64,000 bases of DNA from positions 4,216,001 through 4,280,000 of the forward strand of contig NC_018581.1 of NCBI RefSeq assembly GCF_000143885.2, read 5' to 3'. The notes beneath the pieces were generated by a model. That model was not told where the DNA came from, ran no database searches, and saw only the letters and a list, made by a program, of their open reading frames with translations. Positions 51,286-60,131 of this stretch are shown here, in pieces. The stretch comes from Gordonia sp. KTR9. Lineage in GTDB: Bacteria > Actinomycetota > Actinomycetes > Mycobacteriales > Mycobacteriaceae. The translations under genes were made by a program, and so were the position numbers. How positions within the stretch are numbered: the stretch's first letter is position 1; the number at the start of each line of letters is the position of its first letter.

Positions 51286-52152
51286 TCATCGGTCCCTCGC
51301 GGCTTTCCGATAACCGCGAAGAGCCGGATAAATGGAAATGACCAGAATCAGCACGGTCCAAACAGCGACTTTCGTGAGATTCTCGGCGAGTGGGCCACCC
51401 GCCGCGAACGCCCGCATCGTCTCGATGGCCGGTGTCATGGGCTGATTCGCGACGATCGGTTGCAGCCACTCCGGATAAGCACTGATCGGGGAGAAGCCGG
51501 AGTTGAAGAACATCAACAGACTCGAGGCCAGACCGAGATACGGCACGATCGGCGCCCCCGGGCGCGCGCTGACGGCGAGTGCCAGCGTCAGGGTCGCGAA
51601 GGCGGTGCCGTAGGCCAGCGCGACCAGCACGAGCCCGATCGCCGAACCCAGCCCCTGCGTGAATCGGAATCCGATGAGGTGGCCGGCGGCGAGGAGGATG
51701 AGCGTCGTGACCAGGATCCGCACCAATTCGGACATCACCCGCGAGGTGAGGTCCGCCGCCCGGTGGATCGGCAGGACATACAGCCGGGCGAGCAGTCCGG
51801 TCGCCCGCTCCCGGTTCAGTCGGGTCGCCGAGGCGATCGAGCCGAACATCGCGCCGACGAGGATGACCAGCGGCACAGTGCCGTACGCACTGTTCTGACC
51901 CGTCGCCGACCCGATCGCGTCGCCGAGCACGACCTTGAACATGAGCATGCTGAGCGCCGGGAACAGCAACGCCTGCATCAGCGTCGGGACGTCGCGCACG
52001 AACACCACGATCTGTCTGCCGGCCAGCGGCAGACTCTGACGCCACCACGCCCGGAACGAGGACTCCGTCGGCACGTCGGTGGGCGCGGTCGTCAGAAAAT
52101 GCCGCTGCGCGGTCGATTCCGCGGTGGAGGCGCCCACTCCGGCGGCGCTCAT
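51286..52152 (-). CDS. ABC-2 type exporter permease (DrrB-like), second subunit
   Basis: This 288-aa membrane protein has a cytoplasmic N-terminal arm of about 40 residues, then about six hydrophobic segments. They include QALLFPALSMLMFKVVLG, the TVPLVILVGAMFGSIASATR helix with an Arg-rich loop (RLNRERATGLLARLYVLP), and a C-terminal helix before GYRKAARDR. The layout matches ABC-2 permeases of daunorubicin-resistance exporters. The NQPMTPAIETMRAF segment near the C-terminus recurs in the partner permease as NQPISQFADSMRAL. Its ATG overlaps the stop of the upstream permease by one base (TGATG), so translation is coupled. It probably forms a heterodimeric channel that exports the peptide made by NRPS1-3; the substrate is inferred from position. 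Confidence 0.9.
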   Translation of the reverse strand: MSAAGVGASTAESTAQRHFLTTAPTDVPTESSFRAWWRQSLPLAGRQIVVFVRDVPTLMQALLFPALSMLMFKVVLGDAIGSATGQNSAYGTVPLVILVGAMFGSIASATRLNRERATGLLARLYVLPIHRAADLTSRVMSELVRILVTTLILLAAGHLIGFRFTQGLGSAIGLVLVALAYGTAFATLTLALAVSARPGAPIVPYLGLASSLLMFFNSGFSPISAYPEWLQPIVANQPMTPAIETMRAFAAGGPLAENLTKVAVWTVLILVISIYPALRGYRKAARDR

Positions 52153-52979
52153 CAGCGAGTCCTCCGCGTGCTGACGGCCAGCAACGCCAGTGCGGTCGCT
52201 GCCAGCCCCGCGCACCACCACAGCGACGGCTGCAACTGGTGCCACGTGGCGGTCCCGGCGTCGAGGGCACGCATCGAGTCGGCGAACTGCGAGATGGGCT
52301 GGTTGCGCACGAACGGCTGAATCCACTCCGGGAACTGCTCCAGCGGCACGAATCCGGTGGACATCATGCCCAGGATCAGGGTCGGCAGGGCCAGAGCCTG
52401 GCTGGTGGCCTCCGGGCTGCCGGCGACGAGCCCGAGACCGTCGGCCGCCCACGAGAACAGGGCTCCGATCAGGAAGGCCAGGCCGAACAGACCGAGCGTC
52501 CCCCAGACCCCACCGCCCGGCCGCCAGTCGATGATCAGGCAGGCGACGGCCGCGCATATGAGCGAGATCACCAGCAGCACACCGTTGGTCGCGGTCCGCG
52601 CCAGCATCGGGATCAGCGGCGACATCGGCATCACCCGGAAGCGGGTGTTGATTCCCTGCACCCCGTCGAAGGCCGCGCGCATCGCCGCCGAGGACGCGGC
52701 GAAGTTCACCGACTGCAGCACGATGATGGGCATCAGGAACTGGCCGTAGTTCACGCCGGGCGCGACCTCGACGATGCTCCGCAGCGGCACGTAGAAACAG
52801 ATGGCGAGAAACGCCGGCGAGATGAAGGCGAAGATGACCTCGCCGCCCCGGAACACCTTGGAGATCCCGCGCCCCGACAGCGCCCACCACTGCTGCACGG
52901 GTCGCACGCGCGGCTCGATCAGCGTGGTCGTCGGAGACCCCGACGTCGCCCCCGACCGCAGTACGTCAGAAGTCGTCAT
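52152..52979 (-). CDS. ABC-2 type exporter permease (DrrB-like), first subunit
   Basis: This 275-aa membrane protein has about six transmembrane segments. The ABC-2 features include the N-terminal arm, the FAFISPAFLAICFYVPL first helix, the FRVMPMSPLIPMLART loop, and the FVPLEQFPEWIQPFVRNQP stretch typical of DrrB proteins. It starts one base after the stop of the ATPase gene (TGA-C-ATG) and overlaps the next permease gene by one base. It would pair with the following permease and the upstream ATPase to form one exporter. Nucleotide-driven efflux of the NRPS product is the likely role. Confidence 0.9.
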   Translation of the reverse strand: MTTSDVLRSGATSGSPTTTLIEPRVRPVQQWWALSGRGISKVFRGGEVIFAFISPAFLAICFYVPLRSIVEVAPGVNYGQFLMPIIVLQSVNFAASSAAMRAAFDGVQGINTRFRVMPMSPLIPMLARTATNGVLLVISLICAAVACLIIDWRPGGGVWGTLGLFGLAFLIGALFSWAADGLGLVAGSPEATSQALALPTLILGMMSTGFVPLEQFPEWIQPFVRNQPISQFADSMRALDAGTATWHQLQPSLWWCAGLAATALALLAVSTRRTR

Positions 52980-52980
52980 G

Positions 52981-54573
52981 TCAGGTGGAACTCCGGTCCC
53001 GCCGCGGGTCGGTCAACGCCAGGAACACCTCGTCCAGCGAAGGCCGGCGCATCGCGACGTCGGAGAGGGGGATACCCGCGGCTGCCGTCCGTTGGATGAC
53101 CTCGACGAGCGTCTCCGGACCATCGGGGGCCGGCACCGCGACGAAGTGGTCGTCGGCGCTCTGCACGTGGTCGGCGATGAGGTCGGCCAGGGTGTCGCGA
53201 AGTCGGGCACGGTCGGCCGGGTCGGCCGGCGTGACCTCACAGTAGGCCGCACCGGTCGATGCCTTCAGCTCGTCGGAGGTTCCCTCGGCGATGACCCGGC
53301 CCTTGTCGATGACGACGATGTTGTCGGACAGGACGTCGGCCTCTTCGAGGTACTGGGTGGTCAGCAGGATGGTGACGCCGGAGTCGCGGAGCTTCTCGAC
53401 GAGCGACCACACCTCCAGTCTGCTGCGCGGATCCAGCCCCGTCGTCGGCTCATCGAGGAACACGATCCTCGGTGCGGTGACCAGTCCGCAGGCGATGTCG
53501 ATCCGGCGGCGCATGCCGCCCGAGTACTCGCGGACACGTTTGCCGCCGACGTCGGTCAACGAGAACGCATCGAGCAGTTCGTCGGCGCGTACCCGCGCGG
53601 CCGACTTCTCCAGGCCCAGGAGGCGTCCGAACAGCACGAGGTTCTCGCGGCCGGTCAGCGCCTCGTCGAGTGCGGCGAACTGGCCGGTCAGCATGATCGA
53701 CTTCCGGACCGAGGCCGCGTCGTGCGAGACGTCGTGGCCGTTGACCGTGGCGCTCCCGCCGTCGGGCTTGAGCAGCGTGCAGAGCATGTTCACCGTCGTG
53801 GTCTTGCCTGCGCCGTTGGGTCCGAGCAACGCGACGATGCTGCCCGCGGGGACGGTGAAACTCACATCCTCGACCGCAACCATGTCCTTGAACTTCTTGT
53901 GCAGGTTCCTCGCCTCGATGGCGATGCCTGCGGAGTCACCGGGCGCAGGTTCCCGCACCGGGTCGGCGACCGGGAATGCGACGGTGTGCGACTCCGACCC
54001 GTCGACGGGTCCTCTCTGCCACTCGGGGACCACCCGTCCCGCCACGCCGTTCGGCGCCGGCCGGACGACATGTCCGTTCCGTTCGGCGGGTGGGGGCGGC
54101 GGGGTCGTCGGGACCGGCGGTGGCGCGTAAGCACGGGCGACGGGCGACGGATTCAGCCGCGACTCGACGGGGCGCGTGCTCACCGGCGGGCCCGCGGCTG
54201 TGGGTGCGTCAGCAGCGCGCGCCTCGGCAGTGGGTGCCGCGTCGGCGGACGCGGGATCGGCCGGCTCGGAGTCGACGGGCGGGCCGTCGGTGGGTGCGGA
54301 GTCGGTGGGTGCGGACTCTGCGGAGTCGGTGGGTGCGGACTCTTCGGCCGGGACGGTCACGTGCCCGTTGGGCGACGGCTCGGCCGCATCACCGTCCTCG
54401 GCGGTGGGGGGCGCGGGATTCGACCGCTCGGCGCGCCAGCGTCGTAGCTGCTCCTCGACCGGGTCCGGGAGTACGAACGGGTCTTCGGGCAGCGGCGCAA
54501 GAGGCGAATCCTGCCGTTGATGACGCGGCGCGTAGGACGCGACGGAGGGTCGCTGACCACTGGCCTCGGACAT
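52981..54573 (-). CDS. ABC exporter ATP-binding subunit (DrrA-like) with long disordered N-terminus
   Basis: This 530-aa protein has an ABC ATPase core at about residues 220-440: Walker A LLGPNGAGKTTT near 250, signature EYSGGMRRR near 350, Walker B RIVFLDEPTTGLDPRS near 370, and the TQYLEEAD switch region. A DrrA-type C-terminal domain ends PSLDEVFLALT. The first 215 or so residues are an unusual low-complexity extension rich in Pro, Ala, Asp, Ser and Thr, with repeated SAPTD units. Family members usually begin at the ATPase core and are about 200 residues shorter. I chose the ATG at 54573 because GAGG lies five bases before it; an in-frame ATG 14 codons upstream has no such site. It is first in the exporter operon and provides the ATP hydrolysis. 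Confidence 0.92.
   Translation of the reverse strand: MSEASGQRPSVASYAPRHQRQDSPLAPLPEDPFVLPDPVEEQLRRWRAERSNPAPPTAEDGDAAEPSPNGHVTVPAEESAPTDSAESAPTDSAPTDGPPVDSEPADPASADAAPTAEARAADAPTAAGPPVSTRPVESRLNPSPVARAYAPPPVPTTPPPPPAERNGHVVRPAPNGVAGRVVPEWQRGPVDGSESHTVAFPVADPVREPAPGDSAGIAIEARNLHKKFKDMVAVEDVSFTVPAGSIVALLGPNGAGKTTTVNMLCTLLKPDGGSATVNGHDVSHDAASVRKSIMLTGQFAALDEALTGRENLVLFGRLLGLEKSAARVRADELLDAFSLTDVGGKRVREYSGGMRRRIDIACGLVTAPRIVFLDEPTTGLDPRSRLEVWSLVEKLRDSGVTILLTTQYLEEADVLSDNIVVIDKGRVIAEGTSDELKASTGAAYCEVTPADPADRARLRDTLADLIADHVQSADDHFVAVPAPDGPETLVEVIQRTAAAGIPLSDVAMRRPSLDEVFLALTDPRRDRSST
54286..54339 (-). repeat. 15-bp tandem repeat encoding SAPTD in the ABC ATPase extension
   Basis: Three exact copies of GTCGGTGGGTGCGGA (plus strand) lie at 54286-54300, 54301-54315 and 54325-54339. 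They encode part of the disordered Ser-Ala-Pro-Thr-Asp segment. Such repeats often vary in number between strains. Confidence 0.85.
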
Positions 54574-54928
54574 GTCTTCCTCTACGCGTCGACAACAGGG
54601 CGGCAACATGGACAACCGGAGCGTCGCACGTCGTCGGCCACCGATGGGACGGCGGCAAGGATCTGACGCTAGGCATCCACGACAACAAACTTACGCACGA
54701 ATCAGAGTTCCCGACGAATTTGACTCGGTCTGTCCTCCACGAATATGTCGTGCGGTCGGGGTCGAATGGTTACGTCGTGTCCGCGACCTCGCACGACGTG
54801 GCCTTTCCTCCTCCTCGCCGCGTTCGACGCACCCGCGGTGCGTGTATCGCTCGACCGACGAGCCGCACGACTGCGCCGACATGGACTTCGGTCACGCGTC
54901 GTCGCGCACCCTCTGGAAGAGTGTTCTC
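54574..54928. promoter_or_regulatory. Divergent intergenic region between exporter operon and phosphoribosyltransferase
   Basis: These 355 bases separate two divergent units, and promoters for both should lie here. The most convincing pair is on the plus strand: TTGACT at 54720-54725, 18 bases, then TATGTC at 54744-54749. That leaves a leader of about 170 bases before the phosphoribosyltransferase ATG. No clear minus-strand promoter was found. The stretch around 54,680-54,750 is AT-richer than its surroundings. Confidence 0.4.
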
Positions 54929-55426
54929 ATGACCACCACATCTCCCGAGCGCGAGATCCTGACGTGGGAGCTCAACGGCGTGGCGTGCCGTGAGCTCGCC
55001 CAGCAGGTCGCCGACGACGCGTTCGCCCCGGACATCATCCTCGGCATCGCCCGGGGCGGCCTGATCCCGGCCGGCGCCCTCGCCTACGCCCTGGACTGCA
55101 AGCTGATGATCTCGCTGAACGTCGAGTTCTACACCGGCGTCGGCGAGACACTGTCCGAACCCGTGATGTTGCCGTCGCTTCTCGAGTCGAGCGGCCTCAC
55201 CGACCAGCGTGTTCTCGTCGTCGACGACGTGGCCGACACCGGCAAGACCCTCAAACTGGTCAACGACTTCTGTCAGGAGCAGGGCCGGGTCGCCGAGGTC
55301 CGCAACGCCGTGCTCTACAAGAAACCGCACACCATCACGGTCCCCGACTACACCTGGCGTACCACCGACAAGTGGATCAACTTCCCCTGGTCGGTGCAGG
55401 GCCCGATCGTGACGGTGCAGCGATGA
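54929..55426 (+). CDS. Phosphoribosyltransferase family protein
   Basis: This 165-aa type I phosphoribosyltransferase has the PRPP-binding signature VLVVDDVADTGKTL at about residues 93-106. The ILGIARGGLIPAGALAYAL segment forms the pyrophosphate loop. The C-terminal DKWINFPW resembles the xanthine/hypoxanthine-guanine class, so purine base salvage is the likely activity. The base specificity cannot be read from the sequence. The ATG at 54929 has GGAAGAG eight bases upstream, and no family sequence is recognisable before it. It overlaps the following gene by four bases (ATGA). The pair is transcribed away from the NRPS-exporter locus and shows no obvious link to it. Confidence 0.9.
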   Translation: MTTTSPEREILTWELNGVACRELAQQVADDAFAPDIILGIARGGLIPAGALAYALDCKLMISLNVEFYTGVGETLSEPVMLPSLLESSGLTDQRVLVVDDVADTGKTLKLVNDFCQEQGRVAEVRNAVLYKKPHTITVPDYTWRTTDKWINFPWSVQGPIVTVQR

Positions 55427-55803
55427 CCGCGGACAAGACCGGCGCGGAGACCACGGTGCGCGACAATCCCGAGGAGAACCGGTACGACATCCTGGTCCAG
55501 ACGCCCGGCGGCGAGACGTTGGCCGGCTTCGCCGAGTACCGCGACCGTGTCTCCGGCACTCAGGACGCCCCGTTGACCGCGCGGGTGTTCTTCCACACCG
55601 AGGTCGACCCCGACTTCGGCGGACGCGGCCTCGCGACGATCCTGGTGACCGAGGCCCTCGACGACGCCCGCGCACGCGACCTCACGATCGTGGGCGTGTG
55701 CCCCCTGGTCGCCGCATTCCTCAAGAAGCATCCGGAGTACGCCGACGCCACCGCACCGGTGACTCCCGCCGTCCTGGAATGGCTGCGTACCGGCAACGCC
55801 TGA
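55423..55803 (+). CDS. Small GNAT-like N-acetyltransferase
   Basis: This 126-aa protein matches the short acetyltransferase family typified by YjdJ-like proteins. It has a beta-strand core (ARVFFHTEVDPDFGGRGLA, where GGRGLA is the acetyl-CoA loop), a helix (LVTEALDDARARDL), and a terminal VCPLVAAFLKKHPEY segment that includes the CP motif of the family. The substrate is unknown. Its ATG overlaps the stop of the phosphoribosyltransferase gene (ATGA), so the two are co-translated. It ends nine bases from the convergent minus-strand gene, with no clear terminator in between. Confidence 0.85.
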   Translation: MTADKTGAETTVRDNPEENRYDILVQTPGGETLAGFAEYRDRVSGTQDAPLTARVFFHTEVDPDFGGRGLATILVTEALDDARARDLTIVGVCPLVAAFLKKHPEYADATAPVTPAVLEWLRTGNA

Positions 55804-55812
55804 CCCGCGACG

Positions 55813-56916
55813 TCACCTGCCCGAGGCCGGCGTCTCCCGCGCCGTATCGGCGGAGACGATCATGCGGTGGTCGAACTCGATCCGGTCGGTGCGATGGTCG
55901 GCGTCCACGCCGACCGAGGCGAGCACGTCGCGCCCCGGCGGCTGGATGCGGATCGTCACCCGCCCGTCGTCGACCTCGTCCAGCAGTTCGGCGACGGCGA
56001 CGGCGAGCCGTTCGCGCGCCGTCGCCGCATTCGCTTCGTCGAGCGCCGCGAGCCCACCGTCGTCGAGAAGGACCACGCGAACCCCGCGCTGTCGTGCGCG
56101 CCACGCCGCATCCCGGACCACCGGGAGGTCGAGCCCGGAGGCACGGATGCCGTCGCGTAACTGCGCCTCGAGCAGGCGGGCCATGACGACCTCGTCCGCG
56201 GTGAAGGACTCACGGTTGGCGATACGGGTGAGGACGGGACGCGCCCGTTCGTCGAGGGCGGCGAGTCGCCGGTCCCGCACCTCGGTGGCCGCCGCCGCGG
56301 CGGCGTCGAGCGCCACCTGACGTTCGTTGGCCTCCCGGAGTTCGTAGATCTGCCTGGCCATGGGGCGCAGCATGACGGAGAACAGCGAACCCATGATCAT
56401 GATCGCGTAGCCGGGCAGGGTGATGGACAGTCCCCAGAGCGCCCCCGCCGTCGAGACCGCGCCCCACACGGCCGCGATGACCGAGATGCAGGCGCTGGCG
56501 AGCCACGCGGCCAGGGGACGGCCGCGCACCGCAACGAAGGCCAGGATGATCACCGACGCGCCCATCGGCGGCCCGGTCTGCATCACGTGCGATGGCGGAA
56601 ACGGCAGCGAGAACAGCGTGGCGGCCACCGCCGCGACGGCCAGCCCGGCGACGGCGATGGTCGTCGACGTGGGCAGCGGATCGCCCGGGGAGTCGAGAAT
56701 CGACACCCCCGCGACGACGAACAACACGAAACCGGCGAACAGTCCGATCCACTGCCACCACCCGGAGACGGTCGAGTCGGCGTACAGCGTCACGGCGAAG
56801 TAGCCGCAGGCGAGGACCCCCATCATCAGCCACAGGGGCCGGGAGCCGATCCCGAAAGCGTTCACGACCTCGCCGCGCTGAGCGCTGTCGACGCCCCGGG
56901 CGCATTCGCGTCTCAC
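55813..56916 (-). CDS. Membrane protein with degenerate kinase-like cytoplasmic region, partner of the adjacent sensor kinase
   Basis: This 367-aa protein has about six N-terminal transmembrane segments within residues 25-195 (for example LWLMMGVLACGYFAVTLYA). A coiled-coil linker (QIYELREANERQVALDAA) and a soluble domain of about 150 residues follow. The soluble part has the general layout of a histidine-kinase module (helical pair, then RVVLLDDGG and RVTIRIQPPG strands). I see no phospho-accepting His motif, N box or glycine boxes, so catalysis is doubtful. The GTG start overlaps the stop of the upstream kinase (GTGA) and has GGGAG five bases before it; a second GTG 17 codons later is an alternative. 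It is likely a regulatory partner of the kinase. No response regulator follows. Confidence 0.75.
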   Translation of the reverse strand: MRRECARGVDSAQRGEVVNAFGIGSRPLWLMMGVLACGYFAVTLYADSTVSGWWQWIGLFAGFVLFVVAGVSILDSPGDPLPTSTTIAVAGLAVAAVAATLFSLPFPPSHVMQTGPPMGASVIILAFVAVRGRPLAAWLASACISVIAAVWGAVSTAGALWGLSITLPGYAIMIMGSLFSVMLRPMARQIYELREANERQVALDAAAAAATEVRDRRLAALDERARPVLTRIANRESFTADEVVMARLLEAQLRDGIRASGLDLPVVRDAAWRARQRGVRVVLLDDGGLAALDEANAATARERLAVAVAELLDEVDDGRVTIRIQPPGRDVLASVGVDADHRTDRIEFDHRMIVSADTARETPASGR

Positions 56917-58172
56917 GGCCGCTCCCACAGGATCTGCACCGTGGTCCCCCGGCCGGCGCGGCTCTGCACCCGCGCATGGCCGCCCGGTAGTCGTGCGAGA
57001 CGGCCACGGATGCTGACGGCGATGCCGAGCCGGCCGGCCGCCACCGCGTCGGGGTCGAACCCGACACCGTTGTCGACGACCGCCATGCTCAGCGAGTCGG
57101 GTCCGAGCTGCACGATGACGGCGCATTCGGCATCGTCCCCAGCGTGCCCGGCGACGTTCCGCAGCGCCTCCGACATCGCCTCGACGACCGCGTCGAGGAC
57201 CTCGACCGGATAGGAGACCGCCTCGGGCCACCCATCGTCCCCGTCCGCGTCGCCGTCCACGACCTCGACGTCGAACCGTTCCGACACGTCTGCGGCCGCC
57301 GACCGTATGCGTCGGATCACCTCGACCTCGCTCGCGGCGACCGGATCATCCGGCCCCGGGACACGCGCGAGTTCTTCGAGAGCCGACGCGGCCTGCGCCG
57401 CCAGCCGATCATCGGGACGGCCGGGCCGGACGGCGAGCAGTGACGCGATGACCCGGTCATGGACGATGGCGTCGAATCGCTCCTTCTCCACCTCGCGGGC
57501 CGAGGCGGCGGCGACGTTGGCCGCGGTGCGGTAGGTCTCTTCGCGTGTCTCGTCGAGTTCGCGCCCGGTCCGGGTGGCCACCAGCACCACCGCGAGGAAG
57601 ACGCCGGTGAACATCAGCGACCACAGGATCTCCACCGGCGCGTCGGAGGTCACCTCGCCGAACCGGCCGAGCTGCTGCGAGAGATGCGCGAGGGTCGAGG
57701 ACGCGACGAGACCGAGCACGGCCAGACGCGGGTGCACGAGCATCAGGACCATGCTCGGCATGCCGCAGAAGGCGACCATCCACTGGGCCGTGCCACCCGG
57801 ATCCGCCAGCGTCGAGCCGTTCCATGCGACGAACCACAACCCGAGCCCGAGGATGTAACCGACCCACGACGTCAGCGCCAGCGGCGTGAGCCATGCCGTG
57901 CCCGGCCGAAAGGTCGCCGCGATCAACAGGATTCCGGGTCCGACCGACAGCAGGATGCTCAACGGTGGCCACCAGGCGTCGGTGAGCGGCGCCGAGGCGA
58001 GAATCGCCGCCACGGAGACCACCGGGTAACCGATGAAACCCAGACCCAGGAACCGTGCCCCCACCCGGCGAACGCGATCCAGGTCCGGCTCCGCCGAGTC
58101 GGATTCGAATGCCCGCCGGACCCAGGCGGGTCGTGCGCGGGATTCGGCTGTCGCGAGATCGGTGGTGGGCAT
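56913..58172 (-). CDS. Membrane sensor histidine kinase, NarL/DesK type
   Basis: This 419-aa protein has about six transmembrane segments in residues 40-205 and a helical linker (ELDETREETYRTAANVAA). The dimerisation segment has a putative phospho-acceptor His in ERFDAIVHDRVIASLL (near 239). The HATPase_c domain has its N box in EALRNVAGHA (near 338), the G1 box in DNGVGF (near 370) and a terminal GRGTTVQILW. The motif arrangement is that of kinases partnered with LuxR-type regulators. The ATG at 58172 has GAGGG nine bases upstream. It overlaps the downstream membrane protein gene (GTGA). The signal sensed and the cognate regulator are not visible; a role in controlling the nearby NRPS genes would be speculation. 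Confidence 0.88.
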   Translation of the reverse strand: MPTTDLATAESRARPAWVRRAFESDSAEPDLDRVRRVGARFLGLGFIGYPVVSVAAILASAPLTDAWWPPLSILLSVGPGILLIAATFRPGTAWLTPLALTSWVGYILGLGLWFVAWNGSTLADPGGTAQWMVAFCGMPSMVLMLVHPRLAVLGLVASSTLAHLSQQLGRFGEVTSDAPVEILWSLMFTGVFLAVVLVATRTGRELDETREETYRTAANVAAASAREVEKERFDAIVHDRVIASLLAVRPGRPDDRLAAQAASALEELARVPGPDDPVAASEVEVIRRIRSAAADVSERFDVEVVDGDADGDDGWPEAVSYPVEVLDAVVEAMSEALRNVAGHAGDDAECAVIVQLGPDSLSMAVVDNGVGFDPDAVAAGRLGIAVSIRGRLARLPGGHARVQSRAGRGTTVQILWERP

Positions 58173-58226
58173 CGCATCTCACCCTCACACCGTTCGGCTC
58201 AGCCGGTCAATCCCCCGTTGAGACCA

Positions 58227-58312
58227 CCCTTCGTGACGCTCCTCCGCAGGCTCCGGAGCTCCTCAGGGATCGTGGGCCGACCTCCGCAGGCTCCAGAGCT
58301 CCTCAGGGATCG
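58227..58312 (+). repeat. Dispersed repeat, two tandem copies between rpsQ and the sensor kinase
   Basis: The first copy (58227-58269) has 40 of 43 bases in common with the repeat inside NRPS2 at 41945-41987. A shorter second copy (58281-58312) matches 58241-58272 with one difference, giving a 40-base period. Each copy has internal dyads (CTCCGGAG, GAGCTC). No protein is encoded. Confidence 0.85.
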
Positions 58313-58326
58313 GCCAGACGACAAGC

Positions 58327-58352
58327 GGCCCGCTCCCCAGGGGGAACGGGCC
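58327..58352 (-). terminator. Hairpin terminator after the S10 operon
   Basis: An outer stem GGCCCG/CGGGCC encloses an inner TCCC/GGGA stem with a small loop, about 30 bases after the rpsQ stop on the minus strand. The run after it (GCTTGTCGTCT) is only weakly U-rich, which is common for actinobacterial terminators. It would separate the ribosomal operon from the kinase genes. Confidence 0.7.
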
Positions 58353-58381
58353 GGTGTCGGTAGATCTCGTTGGGAGAAGGC

Positions 58382-58672
58382 CTACTTGGCCTTCTCCAGC
58401 ACCTCGACGAGACGCCAGTGCTTGGTCGCCGACAGCGGGCGGGTCTCCATGATCCGCACACGGTCGCCGACGCCGGCATCGCCGTTCTCGTCGTGGGCCT
58501 TGACCTTGCTCGTGGTCCGGATGATCTTGCCGTAGAGCTTGTGGCTCTTACGATCTTCCAGCTCGACCACGATGGTCTTCTGCATCTTGTCGCTGACCAC
58601 GTAGCCGATGCGCTCCTTGCGGCGTGCGCGCTCCTCGGTCTGGGTTTCGGTCACCTTCTGGTCCTCACTCAT
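58382..58672 (-). CDS. rpsQ: 30S ribosomal protein S17
   Basis: This 96-aa S17 has the family core [20 protein letters not shown], the KYxK-like [19 protein letters not shown] segment and a C-terminal [19 protein letters not shown]. It binds 16S rRNA in the body of the small subunit. An N-terminal extension of about 18 polar residues precedes the core, as in other actinobacteria. The ATG overlaps the rpmC stop (ATGA). It is the last gene of the S10 operon here, and the hairpin terminator follows. Confidence 0.97.
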   Translation of the reverse strand: MSEDQKVTETQTEERARRKERIGYVVSDKMQKTIVVELEDRKSHKLYGKIIRTTSKVKAHDENGDAGVGDRVRIMETRPLSATKHWRLVEVLEKAK

Positions 58673-58902
58673 GCGTCATCACCATCCGGTCCGGACGCCA
58701 GGCCCAGCTCCCGCTCACGCATCACGGTGTAGATGCGCGCGATCTCGCGACGCACGGTCCGCAGGCGACGGTTGTTGTCGAGCTGGCCGGTGGCCATCTG
58801 GAACCGAAGGTTGAACAGTTCTTCCTTCGACTCTTTCAGGCGATCGACCAGATCAGCGTCGTTGAGCTCACGAAGCTCGTTCGCAGCAACTCCGAGTGCC
58901 AT
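58669..58902 (-). CDS. rpmC: 50S ribosomal protein L29
   Basis: This 77-aa L29 has the hallmark ELNDADL-like start ([16 protein letters not shown]), the [15 protein letters not shown] core and the [18 protein letters not shown] helix. It sits near the peptide exit tunnel on 23S rRNA. Its start overlaps the rplP stop by one base (TGATG) and its stop overlaps rpsQ (ATGA). Confidence 0.97.
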   Translation of the reverse strand: MALGVAANELRELNDADLVDRLKESKEELFNLRFQMATGQLDNNRRLRTVRREIARIYTVMRERELGLASGPDGDDA

Positions 58903-59318
58903 CAGAACTGCTCCTCTCTGGTCACGATCCTGGTCTTGATGGGGAGCTTGTGCTGCGCGCGACGCAGGGCCTCGCGAGCGATCTCCTCATTCGGGTAGGT
59001 CATCTCGAACAGCACGCGACCCGGCTTGACCGGGGCGACCCACCACTCGGGCGAACCCTTACCCGAACCCATGCGGGTTTCGGCCGGCTTCTTGGTCAGC
59101 GGGCGGTCCGGGAAGATGTTGATCCAGACCTTGCCGCCACGCTTGATGTGCCGGTTGATCGCGATACGAGCGGACTCGATCTGACGGTTGGTGATGTACG
59201 CGCCTTCCAGAGCCTGGATGCCGTAATCGCCGAACGTCACCTTGGTGCCGCCCTTGGCCTGCCCCTTGAGGCTGGGGTGGTGCTGCTTGCGGTGCTTGAC
59301 CCGACGGGGGATCAACAT
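58902..59318 (-). CDS. rplP: 50S ribosomal protein L16
   Basis: This 138-aa L16 is of normal length. It has [16 protein letters not shown] at the N-terminus, [20 protein letters not shown] in the core and [18 protein letters not shown] in the tRNA-facing loop. It organises the aminoacyl-tRNA site of the large subunit. It starts three bases after the rpsC stop. Confidence 0.98.
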   Translation of the reverse strand: MLIPRRVKHRKQHHPSLKGQAKGGTKVTFGDYGIQALEGAYITNRQIESARIAINRHIKRGGKVWINIFPDRPLTKKPAETRMGSGKGSPEWWVAPVKPGRVLFEMTYPNEEIAREALRRAQHKLPIKTRIVTREEQF

Positions 59319-59321
59319 GGC

Positions 59322-60131
<810 letters not shown>

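Noticed and set aside
50957..51289. A 110-codon minus-strand open frame in the gap upstream of NRPS1
   Set aside because: It overlaps the end of the permease gene, lacks a ribosome site and has no recognisable motif or typical codon pattern.
54574..54615. Upstream ATG for the ABC ATPase adding 14 residues
   Set aside because: The ATG at 54573 has a well-placed GAGG; the upstream one has no comparable site and adds only a Cys/Arg-rich stub.
57459..58535. Plus-strand open frame across the kinase gene and rpsQ
   Set aside because: It runs antisense to two well-supported genes and through the repeat and the terminator.
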